From a virus, in the IMG/VR virus record IMGVR_UViG_3300029309_000442, positions 1 to 20,086 of that record: a stretch of 20,086 nucleotides of DNA; one strand, written 5' to 3'. The notes beneath the pieces are model-generated. The model did not search any database, was not told where the DNA came from, and worked only from the letters and a program-made list of their open reading frames with translations. The position numbers and the translations under genes were made by a program. Below are positions 5,677 through 12,527 of this stretch, piece by piece (positions within the stretch are counted from its first letter, which is position 1; the number at the start of each line of letters is the position of its first letter).

Positions 5677-7294
5677 TATAGAAACAGACCAGATAAATGC
5701 TAAAGTAATTAATTGTATTGTTGCTAAAAATATTGAAACAAATGTGTCTACAGTATTTGACCCAAGTAATATGCATGTATTTAAAGACTGGTCTAAAGAT
5801 ATTAAACAATATATTATGCATAATGGTTTATCTTTTGATGCTCCTGTATTAAATAGATTGTTAGGTACAAATATTAAACCTTCACAAGTATTAGATACAT
5901 TAATATTATCACAGTTATTTAATCCATTACGTGATGGTGGTCATGGACTAAGAGCATGGGGAGATAGATTTAATTTTCCTAAAGGAGATATAAAATCCTT
6001 TGGTCAATATACAGAAGAATTAAAAAGATATTGTATGCAAGATGTAAATATAACACATAAGTTATATGAACATTTAAAGAAAGAAGGCAAAGGTTTTTCT
6101 AGGTCTTCTATTGATTTAGAACATCAAGTAAGAGTTATAATTGACCAACAAGAAAGAAATGGTTTTGCATTAGATGTTCGTAAAGCTATGTCTTTATATA
6201 ATACATTGAGAGATGAAGCAAGTGAGTTAGAAAAGTGGGGTAAGATACACTTTGACCCTACAAGAAAAGACTTAAAAACAAAAACAAAATACATACCTTT
6301 TAATATAGGTTCACGACAACAGATAGCTGATAGATTACAAGAACTAGGTTGGAAACCTAAGAAGCATACTGATAAAGGTAATGTAATTGTTAATGAAGAA
6401 GTTTTGAATAGCATAGACTTAGAAGAAGCAAAGAAGTTTGCTAGGTATTTGTTATTACAAAAAAGAATTGCACAGATTAAATCTTGGATTGAATCGTGTA
6501 ATGATAAGGATGGTAGAGTACATGGTAGAGTTATGACATTACGTACTGTAACAGGTCGTATGGCACATAACAGTCCTAACATGGCTCAGATTCCTGCTGT
6601 TCGTTCTCCATATGGTAAAGAGTGTAGGGAATGTTGGACTGTTGACAATCCCTATACTCACTCCATTGTTGGTACTGATGCTAGTGGTTTAGAACTTAGA
6701 TGTTTAGCACATCTTATGGATGATAAAAACTTTACTGAAGAAGTATTAAATGGAGACATACATACAGCTAATATGAAGATGGCAGGTTTAACAGATAGAG
6801 ACCAAGCTAAAACATTTATATATGCTTTTATGTATGGTGCAGGTGCATCTAAGATAGGTAAGATAGTAGGTGCAGGTGCTAAAGAAGGACAGATATTAAT
6901 AGATAGGTTTCTTTCTAACATGCCTGCTCTTAAAAGAGTTAGGGATAGTGTAACTGAAACAGCTAAGAGAGGTAAGATAAAAGGTATTGATGGTAGACTA
7001 TTACATGTACGTTCTCCACATAGTGCATTAAATACATTACTGCAAGGAGCAGGTGCTGTTGTATGTAAGTTGTGGTTAATAAACATGAATAAAAGAATAG
7101 TACAAACAGGTGTTGATGCTAAGTTAGTTGCATCTATACATGATGAATACCAATATGAAGTTGCAAAGAAAGATGTAAAAAGATTTGGTAGTATTACCAA
7201 AGATGCTATGAAAGATACAGAGCATCAGTTGAAGATGAAGTGTCCATTAGATAGTGAATGGAAGGAAGGCACGACATGGGCAGAGACTCATTAG
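5660..7294 (+). CDS. family A DNA polymerase with 3'-5' exonuclease
   Basis: The replicative polymerase. Exonuclease motifs: VVLDIETD (D6, E8), HNGLSFDAP (D60) and YCMQD (Y124, D128). Polymerase motif A GTDASGLELR (D340), motif B R380-x3-K384-x3-Y388-x3-YG, motif C ASIHDEYQYE (HDE about 494-496). The residue equivalent to E. coli Phe762 is Tyr388, the state found in T7. At 544 aa it is shorter than T7 gp5 (704 aa); the thumb and the region between exonuclease and palm are compact. Start: GTG at 5660 with AAGGAGG at 5644-5650 puts the exonuclease strand at residue 3; the upstream ATG at 5621 lies inside the zinc-ribbon gene and adds a non-conserved extension. Confidence 0.95.
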   Translation: MKVVLDIETDQINAKVINCIVAKNIETNVSTVFDPSNMHVFKDWSKDIKQYIMHNGLSFDAPVLNRLLGTNIKPSQVLDTLILSQLFNPLRDGGHGLRAWGDRFNFPKGDIKSFGQYTEELKRYCMQDVNITHKLYEHLKKEGKGFSRSSIDLEHQVRVIIDQQERNGFALDVRKAMSLYNTLRDEASELEKWGKIHFDPTRKDLKTKTKYIPFNIGSRQQIADRLQELGWKPKKHTDKGNVIVNEEVLNSIDLEEAKKFARYLLLQKRIAQIKSWIESCNDKDGRVHGRVMTLRTVTGRMAHNSPNMAQIPAVRSPYGKECRECWTVDNPYTHSIVGTDASGLELRCLAHLMDDKNFTEEVLNGDIHTANMKMAGLTDRDQAKTFIYAFMYGAGASKIGKIVGAGAKEGQILIDRFLSNMPALKRVRDSVTETAKRGKIKGIDGRLLHVRSPHSALNTLLQGAGAVVCKLWLINMNKRIVQTGVDAKLVASIHDEYQYEVAKKDVKRFGSITKDAMKDTEHQLKMKCPLDSEWKEGTTWAETH

Positions 7295-7725
7295 TACAAA
7301 AAGAATTGTTTAATGATTGTGAATCTATTGATACAAGCAAACCATTAAAGACATGTGTTAAATGTAATAAGACTAAACCATTAGATGCCTTTCAAAGTTA
7401 TGGTTATAATCAAAAGACTACAGGATTACCTTCTACTGAAAGAGTTTGTAAATCTTGTGCTAATGAGAGGAATAGACAAACAAGACAATTAAGATTAGTT
7501 ACTCCTCCTCCACCTAAAGATTATAGATGTCCTATTTGTTTGACAAGTGCTGAAGAAAACAAGCAAAGAAATAATCAATGGTGTTTAGACCATGACCATG
7601 ACACAGGAAAAGCTAGAGGTTGGTTATGTAATAAATGTAATTCAGCTTTAGGTTGGTTTGATGATAACATAGATTTTTTAAAAAGAGCAGTAAACTATTT
7701 GGAGAAATATAATGGTAACAGTTAA
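7276..7725 (+). CDS. endonuclease VII (Holliday-junction/branch resolvase)
   Basis: Cleaves branched DNA, resolving replication and recombination intermediates before packaging. The C-terminal half is the phage endonuclease VII fold: CPIC (85-88), WCLDHDHDTG (about 102-111, His-Asp cluster), GWLCNKCNSALGWFDD (116-130) and a closing helix. An N-terminal extension carries another zinc-ribbon-like set, CVKC (27-30) and CKSC (58-61), giving eight cysteines for two zinc sites. Length 149 aa is near the T4 enzyme (157). Start 7276 has GAAGGAAGG at 7260-7268; an in-frame ATG at 7258 is possible. Overlaps the polymerase end by 19 bases and the next gene by 14. Confidence 0.92.
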   Translation: MGRDSLVQKELFNDCESIDTSKPLKTCVKCNKTKPLDAFQSYGYNQKTTGLPSTERVCKSCANERNRQTRQLRLVTPPPPKDYRCPICLTSAEENKQRNNQWCLDHDHDTGKARGWLCNKCNSALGWFDDNIDFLKRAVNYLEKYNGNS

Positions 7726-8782
7726 AGAGTTTAAGGGAAGACATGACCACAAAGATTATATTAAACGTGGTATAAGAACAGAGAATTTATTTATAGATGA
7801 AGCAATTAAATTAGGTTATGAAGTTAAGGTTGCTTCTGATTCTCAGAACATGTCTGACCATATTGATTTAATTTTAATGAAAGGGGATGAAACATTTACA
7901 GTAGATATAAAAGCAAGAAGAACAGGAACAGATAAGTCAAAAGGTTTTGATGACTTATGGACTGTAGTGGAGTTCAAAAATACCATGGGTAATGCAGGTT
8001 GGTTATATGGCAAATGTGATTACTTTGTTTTTGAACAAGAAGATGAATATGTTTTTGCTAACTCTGAAGAGTTAAGAGAGTTGTGTCATGAAGTTGTAGA
8101 CTTAACTGATAAGGTTAAGTATTTTCGTGAAGCAAACTATAAAGTTTGGGGTAGGAGTTACCAAAACAAAAAAGATTTAATATCTAGAATAGAAATGTCA
8201 AAAGTATTACAATTAAAAAGTACATTTAATTGGAAAAAAAGTCTTGACTTTTCTACTAGAATATGTGATAATTCTATTTTAACAACAATAAAGGATAATA
8301 ATATGAGTGTAATAAAAGGTAATGCCCATTGGGCAAGTATAACAAGTCCAAATACAACATTTGATTCAGATGGTGTGTGGACTATTGATGTTGGTAATCT
8401 TGACGAGAAGAATAAAAAGATTGCTCAAGCTGATGGAATCTCTGTGAAGAATAAGAATGATGACAGAGGTGACTTTGTTACTATCAAAAGAAAAGTAAGA
8501 AGAAAAGATGGTAACTTAAATAAGGCTCCTGAAGTTGTAGATGCTCAGAAGAGAGCAATGATTGGTACATTAATTGGTAATGGTTCTGAAGTTAATGTAT
8601 TATACTCTACATATGAGTGGGAGTTTGGTGGTAAGTCTGGTGTATCTGCTGATTTAAGAGCAATACAAGTAACAAACTTAGTACCATACAATACTGATGC
8701 AGATGCTGAAGAAGCATTTGGTGTAGTTGAAGATGGTTTTGTATCTAAAGAAGCTGACGAAGAAGTTTCTTTTGCTAGTTAA
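7712..8782 (+). CDS. PD-(D/E)XK-type nuclease read in frame into gp2.5-like SSB
   Basis: One uninterrupted 356-codon frame holds two proteins that are normally separate. Residues 1 to about 174 look like a restriction-endonuclease-like nuclease: acidic residue near 30, SDHIDLIL (D52) and FTVDIKARR (D65-x-K67), then LWTVVEFKN and GWLYGKCDYFVFE. Residues 198-356 are an ssDNA-binding protein (see the entry at 8303). Between them, residues 175-197 (KKSLDFSTRICDNSIL and on) look like translated intergenic DNA: they cover a promoter and a ribosome-binding site. A run of seven As (8234-8240) lies at the junction; a -1 shift there would give WKKKS then TGA at 8245-8247, a 178-aa nuclease. Either a true fusion, a frameshift-controlled pair, or a one-base sequence error. 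Confidence 0.75.
   Translation: MVTVKEFKGRHDHKDYIKRGIRTENLFIDEAIKLGYEVKVASDSQNMSDHIDLILMKGDETFTVDIKARRTGTDKSKGFDDLWTVVEFKNTMGNAGWLYGKCDYFVFEQEDEYVFANSEELRELCHEVVDLTDKVKYFREANYKVWGRSYQNKKDLISRIEMSKVLQLKSTFNWKKSLDFSTRICDNSILTTIKDNNMSVIKGNAHWASITSPNTTFDSDGVWTIDVGNLDEKNKKIAQADGISVKNKNDDRGDFVTIKRKVRRKDGNLNKAPEVVDAQKRAMIGTLIGNGSEVNVLYSTYEWEFGGKSGVSADLRAIQVTNLVPYNTDADAEEAFGVVEDGFVSKEADEEVSFAS
8234..8247 (+). other. A7 run with -1 frame stop: possible slippage site
   Basis: Seven consecutive As (8234-8240) follow the TGG codon at 8231-8233 of the nuclease frame. In the zero frame codons run AAA AAA AGT CTT GAC onward into SSB. One base of -1 slip, or one extra A added by RNA polymerase, gives AAG TCT TGA, stopping at 8245-8247 within the -35 box of the SSB promoter. 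Poly-A runs of this length are known to allow ribosomal or transcriptional slippage. A missing A in the assembly would look the same. Confidence 0.4.
8244..8272 (+). promoter_or_regulatory. sigma70-like promoter inside the nuclease-SSB frame, TTGACT-17-GATAAT
   Basis: TTGACT at 8244-8249 and GATAAT at 8267-8272, spacing 17. The nine bases TTGACTTTT are identical to those in the hsp20 promoter at 12969. Predicted start near 8279, followed by AAGGA at 8291-8295 and the SSB ATG at 8303. This supports separate high-level expression of SSB. Confidence 0.65.
8303..8782 (+). CDS. ssDNA-binding protein (T7 gp2.5-like), independently startable
   Basis: Nested in frame at the 3' end of the 7712 gene. 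ATG at 8303 has AAGGA at 8291-8295 (spacing 7) and its own promoter at 8244. The 159-aa product begins MSVIKGNAHWASITSPNTTF, continues with an OB-fold-like strand pattern (GVWTIDVGNLDEKN; GDFVTIKRKVRR; EVNVLYSTYEWEF; LRAIQVTNLVPY) and ends in an acidic tail, EADEEVSFAS. This is the design of phage gp2.5 proteins, which coat ssDNA and recruit polymerase and helicase through the acidic tail. In T7 the tail ends exactly in Phe; here Ala-Ser follow it. An SSB of this size is normally encoded alone, so the short form is probably the main product. Confidence 0.82.
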   Translation: MSVIKGNAHWASITSPNTTFDSDGVWTIDVGNLDEKNKKIAQADGISVKNKNDDRGDFVTIKRKVRRKDGNLNKAPEVVDAQKRAMIGTLIGNGSEVNVLYSTYEWEFGGKSGVSADLRAIQVTNLVPYNTDADAEEAFGVVEDGFVSKEADEEVSFAS

Positions 8783-8799
8783 TCTTTAACATAGAAAGG

Positions 8800-8829
8800 G
8801 TAGTGCCTTGTATTATTGCAGGGCACTAC
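8800..8829 (+). terminator. strong stem-loop between SSB and exonuclease genes
   Basis: GTAGTGCCTTG at 8800-8810 pairs with CAGGGCACTAC at 8819-8829 (11 pairs, one of them G-U) around an 8-base loop. It lies 18 bases after the SSB stop and just before the exonuclease ATG at 8837. No T-run follows, so it is not a classic intrinsic terminator. It may slow or attenuate transcription after SSB, protect the SSB mRNA 3' end, or limit translation of the exonuclease gene, which lacks a clear ribosome-binding site. Confidence 0.55.
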
Positions 8830-8836
8830 ATTAGAT

Positions 8837-9700
8837 ATGAAAACAATAGACACATTAGTAGAAGATATATATAATTTATTTGACCCTATGGTTACAAATA
8901 CTATAGATGAAAAAGAATTAGATAAACATCTAAAAGAATTTACAAAGAATGTAACTAATAATATAAAGACTGTTTTAAATGAACAACCTAGAAAGCAAAG
9001 AAAATTATCTTTATCAGCTATAGGTAAACCTACTAGACAGTTATGGTATGATAAACATTCTAGTTCAGAAGCAAGACCTATATCTTCTGCTACTAGAATT
9101 AAATTTTTATATGGTCACATACTTGAAGACTTACTTATACTATTGTCTAGAGCATCTGGTCATACAGTTACAGAAGAACAAAAGCAAGTAGATGTAGAAG
9201 GTATTAAAGGACATCAAGATTGTAAGATAGATAATGTATTAGTAGATTGTAAGAGTGCTAGTGGTTATGCATTTAAAAAATTTGCTAATAATAGACTAGC
9301 TGATGATGACCCCTTTGGATATATAGCACAAATATCTGCATACTCTGCAGGTAATAATGTTAAAGAAGCATGTTTCTTAGCTATAGATAAACAGCATGGT
9401 AATATTGCCTTAACAAGAGTACATGATTTGGAGATGATAGATGCAAAAGAAAGAATTAAATATCTTAAAGGTGCATTGGAAAGTAAAAGAGTTCCTGATA
9501 GATGTTATAGTGATATTCCTGAAGGTATTTCTGGGAATAGGAAGCTTGCTATTGGTTGTGTTTTTTGTGCTCATAAAAGAGAGTGTTGGTCTGATGCTAA
9601 CAATGGTCAAGGACTTCGTGCTTTTAAGTATGAAAAAGGCACAACATATCTTACACAAGTTTATAAAGAACCTAGGGTTCAAGAAATAATAGATTGGTAA
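8837..9700 (+). CDS. RecB/Cas4-like PD-(D/E)XK exonuclease, probable Fe-S or zinc protein
   Basis: A phage exonuclease, likely degrading host DNA or processing recombination ends as T7 gp6 does. Motifs: GHILEDL (E97), GHQDCKIDNVLVDCKSASG (D128, D137, K139) and QISAY (Q165, Y169), the RecB-family order. Near the C-terminus four cysteines (C223, C241, C244, C250; the last three as C-x2-C-x5-C) recall the cluster cysteines of Cas4/AddB-type nucleases, although all four are C-terminal here rather than one being N-terminal. Start: ATG 8837 is used; a TTG at 8816 would extend it by seven residues inside the hairpin. Neither has a clear ribosome-binding site. Length 287 aa. Confidence 0.85.
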   Translation: MKTIDTLVEDIYNLFDPMVTNTIDEKELDKHLKEFTKNVTNNIKTVLNEQPRKQRKLSLSAIGKPTRQLWYDKHSSSEARPISSATRIKFLYGHILEDLLILLSRASGHTVTEEQKQVDVEGIKGHQDCKIDNVLVDCKSASGYAFKKFANNRLADDDPFGYIAQISAYSAGNNVKEACFLAIDKQHGNIALTRVHDLEMIDAKERIKYLKGALESKRVPDRCYSDIPEGISGNRKLAIGCVFCAHKRECWSDANNGQGLRAFKYEKGTTYLTQVYKEPRVQEIIDW

Positions 9701-9710
9701 AGGAAATAAA

Positions 9711-9932
9711 ATGGTAGCAAAAGCATATATATTAGAAGCAGTTATGTCTCATTATACAGCAGAAAGAGACAAAGCATTAGCAAATATTAAAATACATATC
9801 AATAATCCTGTGGGTGTAGGTGAACATCCTAAGATTGTAGAAGATGTAATAGGTCTAGTGCATAAAGCATCTGAAGCAAAAGATGCTATAGAAATGTTAC
9901 ATACAATAGTAAATGATGAAAAAGAAAATTGA
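9711..9932 (+). CDS. conserved phage hypothetical protein, 73 aa
   Basis: ATG at 9711 is preceded by AAAGGAAA. Two helices (LEAVMSHYTAERDKALANIK; VEDVIGLVHKASEAKDAIEM) flank a central PVGVGEHPKI turn. I recognise this layout from small proteins of unknown role in T4-like cyanophages and pelagiphages. It sits directly after the exonuclease gene and overlaps the next gene by 20 bases. Confidence 0.75.
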   Translation: MVAKAYILEAVMSHYTAERDKALANIKIHINNPVGVGEHPKIVEDVIGLVHKASEAKDAIEMLHTIVNDEKEN

Positions 9933-10218
9933 TATATTTATAGATGTAGAGCAAAAGAAACATGAAGCTCCTGAACGAGGTTTATTTTTGTCTGTTATCT
10001 TACAAGCATTATTAGATGCTACTAATAATAAGAGTAAGGTAAATAAAGATAGAGCAATAGCATGGTTCTTTTGTAGTGTTGGTGTTACATGTGATAACTT
10101 TGAACAGATATGTGACCATGCAGGATTAAGTCCTACATACACAAGAAGTTTTGCATATAAAGTTATTCATTCACCAGATTTAAAATATGTTAGACAAAGA
10201 ATAAAAAAGATGATATAA
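9913..10218 (+). CDS. conserved phage protein with possible helix-turn-helix, 101 aa
   Basis: Two ATGs (9913, 9916), no clear ribosome-binding site, starting inside the previous gene. The N-terminus is basic then strand-like (KKKIDIFIDVEQ). Residues about 25-60 are helical (LFLSVILQALLDATN; KDRAIAWFFCS) and residues 62-80 (DNFEQICDHAGLSPTYTRSF) fit a helix-turn-helix in which AGLSP forms the turn. It may be a DNA-binding regulator; this rests only on the pattern. Confidence 0.65.
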   Translation: MMKKKIDIFIDVEQKKHEAPERGLFLSVILQALLDATNNKSKVNKDRAIAWFFCSVGVTCDNFEQICDHAGLSPTYTRSFAYKVIHSPDLKYVRQRIKKMI

Positions 10219-10219
10219 T
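10191..10219 (+). promoter_or_regulatory. weak promoter candidate before the nucleotide-metabolism genes, TAGACA-17-TATAAT
   Basis: TAGACA at 10191-10196 and TATAAT at 10214-10219, spacing 17, inside the end of the 9913 gene. Predicted start near 10226. The -35 differs from the TTGACT used elsewhere, and TATAAT arises easily in this AT-rich DNA, so support is modest. It would drive DUF3310, RNR and DUF59. Confidence 0.3.
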
Positions 10220-10309
10220 ATGGAATTTAATTTATTAACATGTTTTATTATAGGAATAATTTTAGGTATGTTTATTGTTTTGATAGCATACTTTTTAACA
10301 AAATTATAG
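10220..10309 (+). CDS. membrane microprotein, 29 aa
   Basis: ATG at 10220 directly after the previous stop; TAG at 10307-10309 is part of the AGGAGAGG ribosome-binding site of the next gene. Almost the whole peptide is one hydrophobic helix (LLTCFIIGIILGMFIVLIAY), ending in LTKL. It is predicted to span the inner membrane. No clear ribosome-binding site of its own, so translation may depend on coupling. Confidence 0.5.
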   Translation: MEFNLLTCFIIGIILGMFIVLIAYFLTKL

Positions 10310-10318
10310 GAGAGGTTT

Positions 10319-10615
10319 ATGGGACAAATGGATGAAGCTATTAGAGAAACAGTAAAAGATAAAAAAGGTTTTAAGAAAATAAATTTAGAGAAAGAAGCTA
10401 GAATTGCTACTGATAGACAGGTAGGTGGTGACCATTACAAGACATGTAAGATACAACCTGTTGATTATATTGTAGAAAATAACCTTACATTTCTTGAGGG
10501 TAATGTAGTAAAATATATTACAAGACATAGAAGAAAAGGTGAAGGTGCAAGAGACATTGAGAAAGTAATACATTATTGTGAATTAATATTGGAGAAAGAT
10601 TATGGCAGGGAATAA
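10319..10615 (+). CDS. DUF3310 protein (SaV-like)
   Basis: Contains the DUF3310 signature: QVGGDHYKTCKIQPVDYI (about residues 34-51), LTFLEGNVVKYITRHRRKG (about 56-74) and a closing helix RDIEKVIHYCELIL. The family is widespread in phages, often next to nucleotide metabolism genes, and is sometimes annotated as a nucleotide kinase without firm biochemical support. AGGAGAGG at 10308-10315 precedes the ATG. The gene overlaps the RNR start by 14 bases, so the two are coupled, which suits a role in dNTP supply. Confidence 0.9.
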   Translation: MGQMDEAIRETVKDKKGFKKINLEKEARIATDRQVGGDHYKTCKIQPVDYIVENNLTFLEGNVVKYITRHRRKGEGARDIEKVIHYCELILEKDYGRE

Positions 10616-12527
10616 CTATTTACCAACAGAATATCAGACGTTTATTCATGCATCTAGATATGCACGTTGGCTACCTGATGAGGGTAGAAGAGAAACATGG
10701 ATAGAAACAGTAACTAGATTAACTAATTTCTTTCAAATACATTTAAATAAAAATCTAGGTGTTAAATTAGATAGTGAAGTATGGAGAAGAATAGAAGATA
10801 ATATAATAGGATTAAATGTTATGCCTTCTATGAGAGCATTAATGACTGCAGGCAATGCATTAGAAAGAGAAAACATAGCAGGATATAACTGTTCGTATAT
10901 ACCTATTGATACACCTAAATCTTTTGATGAAGTATTATATATACTTATGAATGGTACAGGTGTAGGTTTTTCTGTTGAAAGACAGTATGTAGATAAGTTA
11001 CCTACTATACCAGATAGAGAGTTTGAAAAGACAGAAGATGTTATATCTGTTGCTGATTCTAAAGAAGGATGGGCAAGAGCTTTTAAAGATTTAATATCTT
11101 TTCTTTATACTTGTAGAATACCAAAGATAAATGTAAGCAAAATAAGACCTGCAGGTGAGAGATTAAAAACATTTGGTGGTAGAGCAAGTGGTCCTCAACC
11201 TTTAGTTAATCTTTTTGATTTTACTATTGAGAAGTTTAAAAATGCTAAAGGTAGAAAACTATCTTCTATGGAGTGCCATGATATAGTTTGTAAAACAGGT
11301 GAGGTTGTAGTTGTAGGTGGTGTGCGTAGGTCAGCTCTTATATCTCTGTCTAATTTATCAGACCAGAGATTAAGAGTTGCTAAGTCTGGTGCTTGGTGGG
11401 AGACTAATCCAGAAAGAGCATTAGCTAATAACTCTGTAGCATATACAGAGAAACCAGATGCAGGTATCTTTATGAAAGAATGGTTAGCATTATATGAAAG
11501 TAAATCTGGTGAACGTGGTATCTTTAATAGAAAGTCTGCTCAAGAAAAAGCTAAAGAAAATGGTAGACGTAATAGTAATTGGGATTTTGGTACTAATCCT
11601 TGTAGTGAAATTATATTAAGACCTAATCAATTTTGTAATCTTACAGAGGTAGTTGTAAGACCTACAGATACAGAAGATATGTTACATGATAAGATAGAAG
11701 TAGCTACTATACTAGGTACAATACAAGCAACACTAACAGACTTTGGTTATCTTAGAAAAAGATGGCAAACAAATACAGAAGAAGAAAGATTATTAGGTGT
11801 GTCTCTTACAGGTATTATGGATAATAGTTTATTGTCTAGAATGAGAACTCCTTTACCAGATTTTTTAAGCAAGATGAGATACAAAGCTGTATTAGTAAAT
11901 GAAGAGTGGTCTAAAAAATTAGGAATACAACAATCAACAGCTATTACTTGTGTTAAACCTTCAGGTACAGTTAGTCAGTTAGTTGATAGTGCTAGTGGTA
12001 TTCATGCTAGACATAATCCATATTACATTAGAACAGTAAGGGGAGATAAGAAAGACCCACTAACACAGTTTATGGCAGAGCAGGGTATACCTTGTGAAGA
12101 TGATGTTATGCAACCTAATAATTCTGTCTTTTCTTTTCCTATGAAAACAGAACCTGGTGCTATATATAGAGATACTATGACAGCTATTGAACAGTTAGAG
12201 ATATGGAAGTGTTATGCACAACATTGGTGTGAACATAAACCTTCAGTAACTATATCTGTTAAGGAACATGAATGGATTAATGTAGGTAACTGGTGTTGGG
12301 ATAATTTTGATACACTATCTGGTATATCATTCTTACCTTTCTCAGACCATACATATCAACAAGCACCTTATCAAGATATAGATGAAATGAAATATAAAGA
12401 ATTAGAATCTAAGATGCCTAAAAATATTGACTGGTCTTTATTACAAAAGTTTGAGACAGAAGATAATACAAGAGGTTCACAAGAGTTAGCTTGTACTGCA
12501 GGTTCATGTGAATTGGTTGATATATAA
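10602..12527 (+). CDS. nrdJ: class II (adenosylcobalamin-dependent) ribonucleotide reductase
   Basis: Makes deoxyribonucleotides for phage DNA synthesis. Monomeric RTPR-like: GYNCSYIPID (redox Cys97), a long allosteric/dimer-mimic region, TNPCSEIIL (active-site Cys334) and FCNLTE (Cys345, redox partner), KPSGTVSQL, and the C-terminal redox pair C631-x4-C636 (ACTAGSCELVDI), the same spacing as in the Lactobacillus enzyme. Length 641 aa is short for RTPR (739). No small subunit or activase gene is present, as expected for class II. Ribosome-binding site GGAGAAAG about 8 bases before the ATG. The glutaredoxin at 2190 could be its reductant. Needs B12 from the host or the environment. Confidence 0.93.
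   Translation: MAGNNYLPTEYQTFIHASRYARWLPDEGRRETWIETVTRLTNFFQIHLNKNLGVKLDSEVWRRIEDNIIGLNVMPSMRALMTAGNALERENIAGYNCSYIPIDTPKSFDEVLYILMNGTGVGFSVERQYVDKLPTIPDREFEKTEDVISVADSKEGWARAFKDLISFLYTCRIPKINVSKIRPAGERLKTFGGRASGPQPLVNLFDFTIEKFKNAKGRKLSSMECHDIVCKTGEVVVVGGVRRSALISLSNLSDQRLRVAKSGAWWETNPERALANNSVAYTEKPDAGIFMKEWLALYESKSGERGIFNRKSAQEKAKENGRRNSNWDFGTNPCSEIILRPNQFCNLTEVVVRPTDTEDMLHDKIEVATILGTIQATLTDFGYLRKRWQTNTEEERLLGVSLTGIMDNSLLSRMRTPLPDFLSKMRYKAVLVNEEWSKKLGIQQSTAITCVKPSGTVSQLVDSASGIHARHNPYYIRTVRGDKKDPLTQFMAEQGIPCEDDVMQPNNSVFSFPMKTEPGAIYRDTMTAIEQLEIWKCYAQHWCEHKPSVTISVKEHEWINVGNWCWDNFDTLSGISFLPFSDHTYQQAPYQDIDEMKYKELESKMPKNIDWSLLQKFETEDNTRGSQELACTAGSCELVDI

Noticed and set aside
6124-7200. Long minus-strand open frames opposite the DNA polymerase gene
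   Set aside because: They lie antisense to a gene with clear polymerase motifs, have no ribosome-binding sites and show serine/leucine-rich low-complexity translations typical of antisense shadows.
8099-8118. CTTAAC/GTTAAG inverted repeat followed by TATTTT in the nuclease frame
   Set aside because: Six AT-rich pairs inside clearly coding DNA, with no effect expected on the downstream promoter; too weak to call a terminator.
9441-9689. Plus-strand alternate frame inside the exonuclease gene
   Set aside because: Overlaps the conserved cysteine end of the exonuclease in another frame; no ribosome-binding site or domain.
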